The notes under the pieces: generated by a model
The model's database searches: none
What the model saw: the letters and a program-made list of their open reading frames with translations, nothing else
What the model was told of the DNA's origin: nothing
DNA from: an uncultured bacterium
GTDB taxonomy: Bacteria; Edwardsbacteria; AC1; EtOH8
Reading direction: 5' to 3'
Length of the DNA: 64,000 nucleotides
Assembly: GCA_937863685.1 (NCBI GenBank)
Contig: CALMGM010000013.1
Coordinates: 61,826 to 125,825 of the forward strand
In this document: one piece after another, positions 16,796 through 24,717 of the stretch
How the letters are laid out: each line of letters opens with the position of its first letter
Position numbering within the stretch: position 1 is the stretch's first letter
Position numbers and translations under genes: made by a program

Positions 16796-18658
16796 TAAAA
16801 TTTCCAGCTCGATCCCCAATTCGGTGTTTTTAGCGATCTGGCCCTGGTAGTCCCTGACCTGCCTGGCAATTTTCAGATATCCGGCACCAATGTCGCCCAA
16901 AGCGCACCTCAATAACAAAGCATCCCGGCTTCCCAATCCCCAGTAGCCGTGAAAACTGCCGCCGGACATCAATTCTGGCTCCGTCAGGTAAAGCCTGGCT
17001 TCGTAACTGCGGATGTGATGGAATACCGTCTGGCCGTAAATCGTGATACCGCTGATCAGTTGGGCTTTCAGGGCCAGTGCCATCAGCTCGCCACGCTCCC
17101 GGCCATCATAGCGTGAATCTCTGAAAAAGGCTGTCTGATACCTGCCGTTCAGGTCATACCTTTTCCCTATCCGCCACCGCAGCCCGGCTTTAATGTTGAA
17201 ATTTGAAGTTTGATACAGCGGGGCAAGGGATTGCCGGCTGTCAAATGATTCCTTCTGCAGCGACCTGAGCCGGAATTCGGCCCCCAGGCCGCCGGATATA
17301 TTTTTATCCAGCCGGGCTTCATAACGATGCCCCCGATATCCCTGGGAGGAAGAGGTGAACGGCCGCCAGGGATAGAATTGGTTGCAGATGGCCGATAGGT
17401 TGATCCCCCGGAAGGCTCCGTAACAGCCCGCCAAGGTGATCCCTTTCTCGTCATCTCCCCCGTAATAATTTTCCGAATTGAACCGGGGAGGCTTGAATTC
17501 CGGGCAGTAACCATAGAGGCGAATCATGCCGGAATATTTCCCGGACAGGAAGCGGTATTCTCCGTTATAACCGCCGACCGCTCGGCCTGGCCCGGCCAGT
17601 TCGAACGATATCCGGCTGTTCTCCGGCCCAGCTCTGGCGTCAAGGCTTACCAGCGTGGCATTATACAATCCTTGGATCGACGCTCTGTCAAACCCTCTTC
17701 TATAGCCGGTTATCCCTGCTTGGCAGGACCGGCGATTGCTGATGCCCGCCCGCCCGCCGATGATGGTCTCGGCGATATTGTTCTTTCTATCCAGCTCCAC
17801 AGCTGTGCGGTGATATCCCTCGTCATAAATGCTGGCTATTTGCCCCGCCGTATCTATTTTGGCATCCATTTTTCGCCGGGAGACAAAACAGGCGATATTG
17901 AACATATCATTTAGCGGGTACTTGATGCAAAGCCCCCTCAGGCCCCGGCATTCCTGGGAGGAATGATACGGCCTTACCGATGCCCCGCCCAGTCCGGCCA
18001 AGCCGGCGGGATAGCTGGAAAAGATGCGTGGAGAACTGCCGCCGAACAGCAGCCCTTCTCCGATATCCAGTTGATAATCCCCCAGGATGGCAATTTTATC
18101 ATCATCCGTCCAGGAGACGCTGCCGGAAAAATAATCCCTCCAGGACGGCTCACCCACATCATGCTGTATTTGACCGAACAGCTCCCAGCATTCCGCTGCC
18201 CGGAACCGCATACGGGTCCGGCTTTCCAGCGGCGATCCGCCAAAACCGCCGTCGGCTATGCCTTCAGCATCCGGCCAGCGGCGCTGCAGCCGGGAGGCAA
18301 TCATGAATTCTTGACCGGCTTTGGGCAAATGGGGATCAATACAGATGTAGGGCAGCAATCCCTCTAAGGACGACGGGTCCAGAACAGAATCCCGGACAAG
18401 AAGGTAGGGATCGCTAAAATCGGGGTGGGTTTTGAGATATTTTTCCAAACGGAGGGCCTGGTAGGGGGTGAGCCCCGGAAGGGTCATCAGCTGGTCAAGT
18501 CCGGCATGATTGAGATTGACCGGGTGCTCCTGGAAGTAGACCAGCTGCTCGGCGAGGTCCTGGGAAGTCTGCTCGTCCTCAATGTCGGGCATCTCCTGAG
18601 CGCCGGCATTTAAGGAGATTGCTGCCAGTATCACCAGGCCCGTCAGGAATTTATTCAT
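16787..18658 (-). CDS. Exported helix-hairpin-helix protein with a beta-rich, barrel-like C-terminal region
   Basis: A 623-residue protein with signal peptide (residues 1-20, cut near NAGAQ). Residues about 50-110 form a ComEA-like helix-hairpin-helix unit with the NLNHAGLDQLMTLPGLT signature. The remaining 500 residues are beta-strand-like, aromatic- and Gly-rich (repeated RxxLxGxYxxxFFxD-type strands, Arg-flanked) and look like an outer-membrane barrel. The ATG overlaps the previous stop as ATGA, so it is translationally coupled to the PorV-like helix-hairpin-helix gene. Together they suggest a surface complex that touches DNA; this is inference. Similar large helix-hairpin-helix surface proteins are known in Bacteroidetes, with no established function that I know of. 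Confidence 0.75.
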   Translation of the reverse strand: MNKFLTGLVILAAISLNAGAQEMPDIEDEQTSQDLAEQLVYFQEHPVNLNHAGLDQLMTLPGLTPYQALRLEKYLKTHPDFSDPYLLVRDSVLDPSSLEGLLPYICIDPHLPKAGQEFMIASRLQRRWPDAEGIADGGFGGSPLESRTRMRFRAAECWELFGQIQHDVGEPSWRDYFSGSVSWTDDDKIAILGDYQLDIGEGLLFGGSSPRIFSSYPAGLAGLGGASVRPYHSSQECRGLRGLCIKYPLNDMFNIACFVSRRKMDAKIDTAGQIASIYDEGYHRTAVELDRKNNIAETIIGGRAGISNRRSCQAGITGYRRGFDRASIQGLYNATLVSLDARAGPENSRISFELAGPGRAVGGYNGEYRFLSGKYSGMIRLYGYCPEFKPPRFNSENYYGGDDEKGITLAGCYGAFRGINLSAICNQFYPWRPFTSSSQGYRGHRYEARLDKNISGGLGAEFRLRSLQKESFDSRQSLAPLYQTSNFNIKAGLRWRIGKRYDLNGRYQTAFFRDSRYDGRERGELMALALKAQLISGITIYGQTVFHHIRSYEARLYLTEPELMSGGSFHGYWGLGSRDALLLRCALGDIGAGYLKIARQVRDYQGQIAKNTELGIELEILLK

Positions 18659-19932
18659 GGCCCGATAGTGATAAGATTCTTTATCTCTTCGTAGGTCTTG
18701 CGCCCGATGCCCTTGACATTCATGACATCCTCAATATTGCGGAACGGCCCGTTATCCTGGCGGTAGGCGATGATGTCTGCCGCAGCCTTGGGGCCGATGC
18801 CCGGCAGGTCCGCCAATTCCCCGGCTGAAGCCAGGTTGATGTTGACGATCAGCGGGATATCGGGTTTGTATTCCAAGATCACAAAGGGAGCTATTTTCCC
18901 CAGCAGTGACCGGCCGATTCCTCTGACATTCGCTAACTCATCGAGATATTTGAACGTTCCGATACTGTCGCGAAAAACAATGATATCAGCCGCCGCCCGA
19001 GGACCGATGCCCGGCAGCAGGCAAAGATCATCGTAAGAAGCGGTATTGGGATCCACCTTTGGCAAGACCTTGGCGGCTGGGGCGCCTTCGATTTCAACTT
19101 CCTGATGCCCGGCAAAAACCCTCTGGGTGATATAGCCAACGCTTAGGCAGTGCGACAGACCCAGATCGGGGTGGGTCCTGACGGCATAATCCAGCCTTAA
19201 ATTTTTATAGATCACCCCGAAGCCCAGGCTGGCGGCATTGGGCCGATCGCAGAATCCGGCCCGGAGGGCCAGAAGATTGCGATAGCGGTATTCCTGCCCG
19301 ATGCGCACCTGGCTGGGCCAATCCCGCTGGCAATTAAGCTCGACGGAAAGCGTAATTTCATCCAAGGGTTCCACCGCCGCGCCCAGGGAAAGGCTTTGCG
19401 AAAGCTCCTCACCATTTTGGCCGATGGTCGGGCGGTTCACATTGGCAGTCTTCATTCCCAGAAATAGCCATTCCACTGGTTTGCCCAGTATTCCCAGATC
19501 CAGCCCCACTCCGACTGATGAACCGTATCTTTCGATATTTAACTGGTAGCAGTTAAGGGAAGCACCCACCGCCGCCTTTTCTATCAGGCGGTATGAGAAT
19601 GCCCCTTTTAAAATATTCTCCCGGTAAAGACGATTGCCCATGGTGGAAAGCACTGCGCCCCCGCCCATTTTATCTTTACGATGGGCATAGGCGCCGGAGA
19701 AGGCTGTCAGGTCCCTCAGCCCGAAGGGGATCGCACTGCCGCTGGAGGCCGAGAGATCGCCCGCCAGGGCCGGAAGGGCCGGATTACTTAGGTCGCTGCC
19801 GGTCATGTCGGATAGCGCCACCCCGGCCCCGGCCAGGCCATAGAGCCGGGCATCGGTCTGGATCTCTTCAAAGGAGGCAACGGCCAGGGCTGGAGTCAGG
19901 ATAAAAAGAACAAAAAGATATGATGTTTTCAT
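18655..19932 (-). CDS. PorV/UPF0164-like outer-membrane protein fused to two ComEA-type helix-hairpin-helix domains
   Basis: A 425-residue protein with signal peptide (cut near ALAVA). Residues about 25-285 match the look of PorV/UPF0164-type proteins: the opening GLAGAGVALSD-then-NPA pattern is characteristic. Two consecutive helix-hairpin-helix units follow, each with the [N][L/T]AS..[D/E]L..LPGIGP.AA.DII..R core: one at about 305-365 and one at about 368-425, ending at the stop. Such units bind the DNA backbone in ComEA. In-frame TTG lies two codons upstream; I chose the ATG at 19932. A promoter lies about 50 bases upstream, and the next gene is coupled by ATGA. Confidence 0.78.
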   Translation of the reverse strand: MKTSYLFVLFILTPALAVASFEEIQTDARLYGLAGAGVALSDMTGSDLSNPALPALAGDLSASSGSAIPFGLRDLTAFSGAYAHRKDKMGGGAVLSTMGNRLYRENILKGAFSYRLIEKAAVGASLNCYQLNIERYGSSVGVGLDLGILGKPVEWLFLGMKTANVNRPTIGQNGEELSQSLSLGAAVEPLDEITLSVELNCQRDWPSQVRIGQEYRYRNLLALRAGFCDRPNAASLGFGVIYKNLRLDYAVRTHPDLGLSHCLSVGYITQRVFAGHQEVEIEGAPAAKVLPKVDPNTASYDDLCLLPGIGPRAAADIIVFRDSIGTFKYLDELANVRGIGRSLLGKIAPFVILEYKPDIPLIVNINLASAGELADLPGIGPKAAADIIAYRQDNGPFRNIEDVMNVKGIGRKTYEEIKNLITIGP

Positions 19933-19984
19933 GACCAAACCGTATCTTTGTTCGGGTTGATATTATAGTTCTTTTAATCATATC

Positions 19985-20014
19985 ATACTAAAACAGATCG
20001 CCTTTTTTTGTCAA
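19985..20014 (-). promoter_or_regulatory. Sigma-70-type promoter for the helix-hairpin-helix gene pair
   Basis: On the minus strand: -35 TTGACA (perfect), an 18-base spacer, -10 TAGTAT. It lies about 50 bases before the ATG, in A+T-rich DNA. Confidence 0.6.
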
Positions 20015-20084
20015 TGACCCAGACGAATATTTTAAAATATTTTTAAATGCCCTGGGGGAAATAAAAACTTTTGATGGCAGGCAT

Positions 20085-20113
20085 GTAGGGGAGGATTTCA
20101 AACCCTCCCCTAC
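20085..20113. repeat. Hairpin repeat, GTAGGGGAGG / CCTCCCCTAC arms
   Basis: Ten-base inverted arms around an AATTTGAAA-like loop, with the look of dispersed intergenic REP-type elements. It is the first of four hairpins in the gene-free stretch 19933-20410. Confidence 0.6.
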
Positions 20114-20138
20114 GTTATGGGGGCACTAATGCGGATTT

Positions 20139-20158
20139 GGGCGATTGACCAATCGCCC
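20139..20158. repeat. Hairpin repeat, GGGCGATT / AATCGCCC arms
   Basis: Perfect 8-base arms around GACC. It belongs to the same palindrome cluster between ftsZ and the helix-hairpin-helix genes. Confidence 0.6.
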
Positions 20159-20209
20159 CTGCGATACGGGGCATGGTTTGATGCATGGGTTCCTGCCTTT
20201 GCAGGAATG

Positions 20210-20249
20210 ATAATACCCCTCTCCAGATATATCTGGAGAGGGGTATTAT
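20210..20249. repeat. 40-bp perfect palindrome
   Basis: Two 20-base arms, reading ATAATACCCCTCTCCAGATA on the left, with no loop at all. A related imperfect version, CTCTCCAGAT-AA-ATCTGGCGAG, occurs at 62025-62048, which marks it as a dispersed element. Confidence 0.75.
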
Positions 20250-20268
20250 GGTGAGGCCAATCAATAAA

Positions 20269-20296
20269 AACCCCTTCCCGCAAGCGGGAAGGGGTT
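20269..20296 (-). terminator. Probable terminator of the dcw cluster after ftsZ
   Basis: On the minus strand a perfect 13-bp stem (AACCCCTTCCCGC, loop TT, GCGGGAAGGGGTT) is followed by TTTATTG. It lies about 115 bases after the ftsZ stop. Its stem resembles the surrounding REP-like hairpins, so it may double as a repeat. Confidence 0.6.
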
Positions 20297-20410
20297 GGGT
20301 CGTGTGGAGTCAAATAAAGGAGAGATCCCAGCGCCGGGGCCCATCCGCCGAAGAGAGAGCGGACAGCCTTCGCTTATAAGATCCAGTTTTCTGCCAGACC
20401 GGTACCGGGA

Positions 20411-21574
20411 TCAGTCCATCAGGCGGCGCATGTAGGTGGGGATCTCCAGATCGTCCTGCTTAACCGCGCTGACCTGCCCCTTGGTGACTATGGTCTGAAT
20501 GTTGGAGCGCTGTTCCTTGCGCTGGAAGGTCCCCGGAGCCAGGTTCTCCTTGCGGAAGGCCTGGGGGAAGTCTATCCGGTTGTTGTCCGGGATGTCCTTT
20601 TCCACCCTGGGGGCGCCGCCGCCCAGGCCGGTGGCGATCACCGTCACCGTCATATTGTCCCCGGCCTCGGGATCTATCACCGTGCCGAAGATCAGATTGG
20701 CCTCCTCGCCGGATGCGCTGCGGATCACCGACGCCACCTCGTTGACCTCGGTCAGGGTCAGCTCGTCGCTGGCCGAAATGTTCAGCAGGATGGCCTTGGC
20801 CCCCTTGATGGAGACCCCTTCCAGCAGGGTGTTGGCGATAGCCTCCTCGGCCGCTGTGATGGAGCGGTTCTCGCCGGTGCCGATCCCCACCCCCATCAGG
20901 GCATCGCCCCGCTCCAGCATCACCGAGCGGACATCGGCGAAGTCCACGTTGACCAGGCCGGGAACGGTGATCAGGTCGGAGATGCCCCGGGTGGCCTTGA
21001 GCAGCACATCGTCGATTATGCGGAAGGATTCGGTCAGCTTGGTCTGCTTGCCTACTACGGAAAGCACCCGCTGGTTGGGGATGACGATCAGGGTATCCAC
21101 CCGCTCCTTGAGATCGCGGATGCCTTCTTCGGATTGCAGGATCCTCTTGCGGCCCTCCCACTCGAACGGTTTGGTGACCACCGCCACGGTCAGGATATTC
21201 ATCTCCCGGGCCAAATCGGCCACCATCGGGGCGGCCCCGGTGCCGGTGCCGCCGCCCATCCCGGCGGTGATGAACAGCATGTCGCTGCCCGAGATCATCT
21301 CGGCCACCCGGGCCTTGTCCTCCTCGAAGGCCCGGCGCCCGATCTCGGGATTGCCGCCCGAGCCCAGGCCGCGGGTCAGCTTGTGCCCTATCTGCAGCTT
21401 CTGGTTGGCCAGCGATTTCCTCAGCACCTGCAGGTCGGTGTTGACGGCGATGAACTCCACCCCGTTAAGGCCGGCCTCCACCATCCGGTTGACGGCATTC
21501 CCGCCGCCGCCCCCCACTCCCACCACCTTGATGTTGCAGCGTTCGCTGATAACATCCTCTTCGAATTCCAGCAT
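20411..21574 (-). CDS. ftsZ: Cell division protein FtsZ
   Basis: A tubulin-like GTPase that forms the division ring. From the ATG at 21574 it has 387 residues, starting like Bacillus FtsZ (MLEFEED). The glycine-rich nucleotide segment GVGGGGGNAVNRM is at 19-31, the tubulin signature GGGTGTGA at 107-114, and the NVDFADVRS segment of the T7-loop region is present. It ends in the conserved C-terminal peptide LEIPTYMRRLMD that docks to FtsA. AAAGGAG lies eight bases before this ATG. The frame stays open upstream to another well-placed start at 21685 that would add 37 residues. Last gene of the dcw cluster. Confidence 0.97.
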   Translation of the reverse strand: MLEFEEDVISERCNIKVVGVGGGGGNAVNRMVEAGLNGVEFIAVNTDLQVLRKSLANQKLQIGHKLTRGLGSGGNPEIGRRAFEEDKARVAEMISGSDMLFITAGMGGGTGTGAAPMVADLAREMNILTVAVVTKPFEWEGRKRILQSEEGIRDLKERVDTLIVIPNQRVLSVVGKQTKLTESFRIIDDVLLKATRGISDLITVPGLVNVDFADVRSVMLERGDALMGVGIGTGENRSITAAEEAIANTLLEGVSIKGAKAILLNISASDELTLTEVNEVASVIRSASGEEANLIFGTVIDPEAGDNMTVTVIATGLGGGAPRVEKDIPDNNRIDFPQAFRKENLAPGTFQRKEQRSNIQTIVTKGQVSAVKQDDLEIPTYMRRLMD

Positions 21575-21685
21575 ACTCTCTTCTCCTTTATTTGTTTTCT
21601 TGGGTTCGTTCTGAATGATGCCGTACAACGGCTCGGCGATCGCTTCGGCGATCTGCTGTTCCAGCAGCTTTATCTGTTCGGCCAT
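21575..21685 (-). other. In-frame upstream extension of ftsZ with its own strong ribosome-binding site
   Basis: An ATG at 21685, preceded by AGGAGG at 7-base spacing, opens a frame that enters ftsZ without a stop. The 37 added residues begin MAEQIKLLEQQIAEAIAEPL and look like an amphipathic helix followed by a charged linker. The internal ribosome-binding site is read as NKGEES. Either a longer FtsZ isoform or a leader segment is made. It lies 57 bases after the ftsA stop. Confidence 0.55.
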
Positions 21686-21742
21686 GATCGGACCTCCTGA
21701 TTTTCGTTTTCCCTGATAACGGATTTATGTGATTTTAATATT

Positions 21743-22972
21743 TCAACCATTGAAAAGATCGCCGAACCAGCCCTTCATCTTGCCCAGGATCGATTCGAAG
21801 GGGTTGCTCTCGTCTATAGAGTCCCCTTTGAACCTCCGCTCGTAGCCGTACAACACCAGCCCCACCCCGGTGGCGTACATCGGGTCCTTGATCAGGTCCA
21901 CCACCCCGCTGATCCCGCGGGGTTCGCCCACCCGGGCCGGCTGGTTGAACACCTGCTCCGCCAGGGAGGCCGCCCCGGGCAGCTTGGCGGCCCCGCCGGT
22001 CAAGACCACCCCGGCCCCCAACATCTCGCCGTAGTCGGAGCGTTTGATCTCCCGGCTGGCCAGGCTGAAGATCTCCTCCATCCGGGGCTCGATTATCTGG
22101 GCCAGCACCTGGCGGGACACTTCCCGCTCCTCGCGCCCGGCCACCCCGAACACCCCTATCATCTCGTCATCCTTGACCTGGGAAAGGGTGGCGCAGCCGT
22201 ATTTTTTCTTGATACTTTCGGCCTGTTCGGTGGGGGTTCTAAGCCCGATGGCGATGTCGCTGGTCAGGTTGTTGCCGCCCAGCCCGATCACCGCGGTGTG
22301 GCGGATGGAATCCTCGAAGAACATGGCGATATCGGTGGTTCCTCCGCCGATATCCAGGAGCGCCACTCCCAGGGACTTCTCGTCCGGGGTCAGTACCGCA
22401 TAGCTGGAGGCCAGCGGCTGCAGCACCAGATCGTCAACCTTGAGACCGGCCCGCTTGATGCTCTTGTAGATGTTCTCGGCCGAGGCCACCGCCCCGGTGA
22501 CTATATGGACCTCCACCTCCAGCCGCACCCCGGCCATCCCGATGGGGTCCTTGATGCCCTTCTGGTCGTCAACGATGAAGCCCTGGGGGATCACGTGCAG
22601 GATCTCCCGGTCCATGGGAATGGCCACCGCCTGGGCGGCGTCTATCACCCGGTCCACGTCGGCCTGGGATATCTCGTTGCCCCCCCTGGAGACCGCGATC
22701 ACCCCCCGCGAATTGATGGAGCGGATATGGTCCCCGGCGATCCCGGCATAGACCGAATTTATCTTGACCCCGGCCATCAACTCGGCCTCGGAAACGGCCT
22801 TCTCGATAGACCGGGCGGTCTTCTCCAGATTGACCACCACCCCTCTCCGCAGTCCCTCCTCCGAGGAGCAGGTGCCCACTCCCACGATCTTAAGCTGGTC
22901 CCTGTCGACCTCGGCGATTATGCAGGCGATCTTGGTGGTGCCCAGATCCAGACCCACTATTGTATTAGCCAT
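21743..22972 (-). CDS. ftsA: Cell division protein FtsA
   Basis: A 409-residue actin-like ATPase that anchors FtsZ to the membrane. It opens with phosphate-1 motif GLDLGTTKI, has the SHS2/1C domain in the first third, phosphate-2 LLDIGGGTTDIA near 220, and an adenosine motif VVLTGGAAKLPG. The C terminus, LGKMKGWFGDLF, is a typical amphipathic membrane-targeting helix. AAAGGAGG lies seven bases before the ATG. It follows ftsQ by 45 bases and precedes the long ftsZ start by 57. Confidence 0.97.
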   Translation of the reverse strand: MANTIVGLDLGTTKIACIIAEVDRDQLKIVGVGTCSSEEGLRRGVVVNLEKTARSIEKAVSEAELMAGVKINSVYAGIAGDHIRSINSRGVIAVSRGGNEISQADVDRVIDAAQAVAIPMDREILHVIPQGFIVDDQKGIKDPIGMAGVRLEVEVHIVTGAVASAENIYKSIKRAGLKVDDLVLQPLASSYAVLTPDEKSLGVALLDIGGGTTDIAMFFEDSIRHTAVIGLGGNNLTSDIAIGLRTPTEQAESIKKKYGCATLSQVKDDEMIGVFGVAGREEREVSRQVLAQIIEPRMEEIFSLASREIKRSDYGEMLGAGVVLTGGAAKLPGAASLAEQVFNQPARVGEPRGISGVVDLIKDPMYATGVGLVLYGYERRFKGDSIDESNPFESILGKMKGWFGDLFNG

Positions 22973-23017
22973 TTCCGGCCTCCTTTTATGATGATCTTGA
23001 CGATTTATATTTAAAAT

Positions 23018-23809
23018 TCAATTGCCGGGGAATCCGCTGGCTTGCCTCTGGACCAGCGCCTGACCTTTGATGACGGCCTGCCCGTTGAATCGCAGGTCTA
23101 TTTCGGCGGCGGTAAGATTCTCATTCTTCAGATTCTCCAGCACCTCCCCCAGTTTCTGCCATTCCTTCTTAAAGGAGCCGTTGCCGAAGTGGACCGCCAC
23201 GCCGCCCGGCAGCCACAGTCTTATGTCGTTCTCGTCGGAGGGATCGAACAGCCAGTCGTTCTCCACCCAGGGGGCCGATTCTATCAGCCGCAGGGCCCGC
23301 CAGACGCCCTCCTTGCCGGCTCCGTCGGTCTTCAGCCGTGGAAGACGGTCTTGGCAGCTATCCGGCAGAATCAATGTTGTTCTGAATACCGCCCCATCAG
23401 CATCAATCCCAAGATGGCAGTCATGCTGCAACTCAGCCAGAGGTTTTCTTTCGGTGATATCAATATCCACTATCCCCCAGGGCCATACCTTGAACCCGGC
23501 CCTTTTTACCGCCGGATATTTTTTAGTGATCCTGGCTGCTGTCTCCCGGTATCCTGCTTTCCAGATGACCCTGTCCTTAAGGGTTCCGGCTATTTCTGTG
23601 ATCCCGGCGGTATCCGCCATTCGATTTCCTTTGACATTGACCTGTTTTATGTCAAATATCCCTCTTTTAATGCCTTGTTTATACCCATAGGATCCAACTG
23701 CCAGTATTGCCGAGAAGATGATCAGGACCAATATCGTTTTCAGCTTTCCCTTTTGCCGGCGCCTCTGGCGCATCCGCCCGGCGCTTTTTCTGTCGAAATA
23801 TGCGGTCAT
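23018..23809 (-). CDS. ftsQ: Cell division protein FtsQ
   Basis: A 263-residue bitopic protein. A basic cytoplasmic N terminus (RMRQRRRQKGK) is followed by one membrane helix at about 25-45, then an extracytoplasmic POTRA domain beginning FDIKQVNVKGN and the FtsQ C-terminal domain. It links early and late divisome proteins. It starts inside the murB stop (ATGA). The order murB-ftsQ-ftsA-ftsZ is classical; ddl, which often lies before ftsQ, is absent here. Confidence 0.92.
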   Translation of the reverse strand: MTAYFDRKSAGRMRQRRRQKGKLKTILVLIIFSAILAVGSYGYKQGIKRGIFDIKQVNVKGNRMADTAGITEIAGTLKDRVIWKAGYRETAARITKKYPAVKRAGFKVWPWGIVDIDITERKPLAELQHDCHLGIDADGAVFRTTLILPDSCQDRLPRLKTDGAGKEGVWRALRLIESAPWVENDWLFDPSDENDIRLWLPGGVAVHFGNGSFKKEWQKLGEVLENLKNENLTAAEIDLRFNGQAVIKGQALVQRQASGFPGN

Positions 23810-24717
23810 GCCTCTCCCGCAGTTTTTACTTCGGGCACCAGCTCGATGCCGACCTCCCTGTAGGTTCTCTCTCTTACCAGGGCTACCAGTCTGAGCACAT
23901 CGGCCGCTTTGGCTCCGCCGTCGTTGACAATGAAATTGGCGTGTTTGCTGGAGACCTTGGCCCCGCCTATCTTTTTCCCCTTAAGGCCGGCCACTCCTAT
24001 CAGCCGGCGGGCTGAATCATTCGTTGGATTTTTGAAGATGCATCCGGCCGAAGGCAGGCTCAGCGGCTGGTTTTTTTGTCTTTTGCTCATCCACTGTTCC
24101 ATGGCGCCCCTGATACTGCTCTTTCTCCCCGGCCTCATCTCAAGCTCAGCCCCTGTGATCACGAAATCCTTTGGATATTCGGAATGACGATAGCCGAAAT
24201 TTATCTGCCCGGCCTTAAGTGTCAACTTATCGCCGGTTCGGGTAAATCCCCAGACCTTTTTGACTATGTCGGACATCTGGCCGCCATAGGCCCCGGCGTT
24301 CATCACCAGTGCCCCGCCCAGCGAGCCGGGGATGCCCACTCCCCATTCCAGCCCGGCCAGCCCCATTTCGGCCGATCTTTCCACCAGCCGGGGAAGGGGG
24401 AATCCGGCCCCGACCTTAAGGATCTTTTCTTTTCGCTCTGTTTGACGGAACCCGGTGGTCATTTTGATCACCACCCCGCGAATGCCGCCGTCCAGCACCA
24501 GCAGGTTGGTGCCGTTTCCCAAGATCATATATGGAATTCTCGACCTATATATACCGGCCAGAAGGCTCTGCAGATCCGACTCATCGGCCGGGATCACCAA
24601 AAGATCGGCCGGGCCGCCTATTCTAAAGGAAGTATGGCGGGACATCGGTTCGTTGAAACGGCACTGCCCTTTGATGCTAACCGCCAGACGCTTTAATATG
24701 TCGGATGCGATTTTCAT
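23806..24717 (-). CDS. murB: UDP-N-acetylenolpyruvoylglucosamine reductase
   Basis: A 303-residue FAD enzyme that reduces UDP-GlcNAc-enolpyruvate with NADPH to UDP-MurNAc. FAD-site segments FRIGGPADLLV (31-41), LGNGTNLLV (67-75) and GIPGSLGGALVMNAGAYG (128-145) are clear. At the proton-donor position the motif is SAGCIFKNP with C226 where E. coli has Ser; Cys occurs in other MurB enzymes and should remain active. ATGA overlap couples it to both murC and ftsQ. Confidence 0.96.
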   Translation of the reverse strand: MKIASDILKRLAVSIKGQCRFNEPMSRHTSFRIGGPADLLVIPADESDLQSLLAGIYRSRIPYMILGNGTNLLVLDGGIRGVVIKMTTGFRQTERKEKILKVGAGFPLPRLVERSAEMGLAGLEWGVGIPGSLGGALVMNAGAYGGQMSDIVKKVWGFTRTGDKLTLKAGQINFGYRHSEYPKDFVITGAELEMRPGRKSSIRGAMEQWMSKRQKNQPLSLPSAGCIFKNPTNDSARRLIGVAGLKGKKIGGAKVSSKHANFIVNDGGAKAADVLRLVALVRERTYREVGIELVPEVKTAGEA

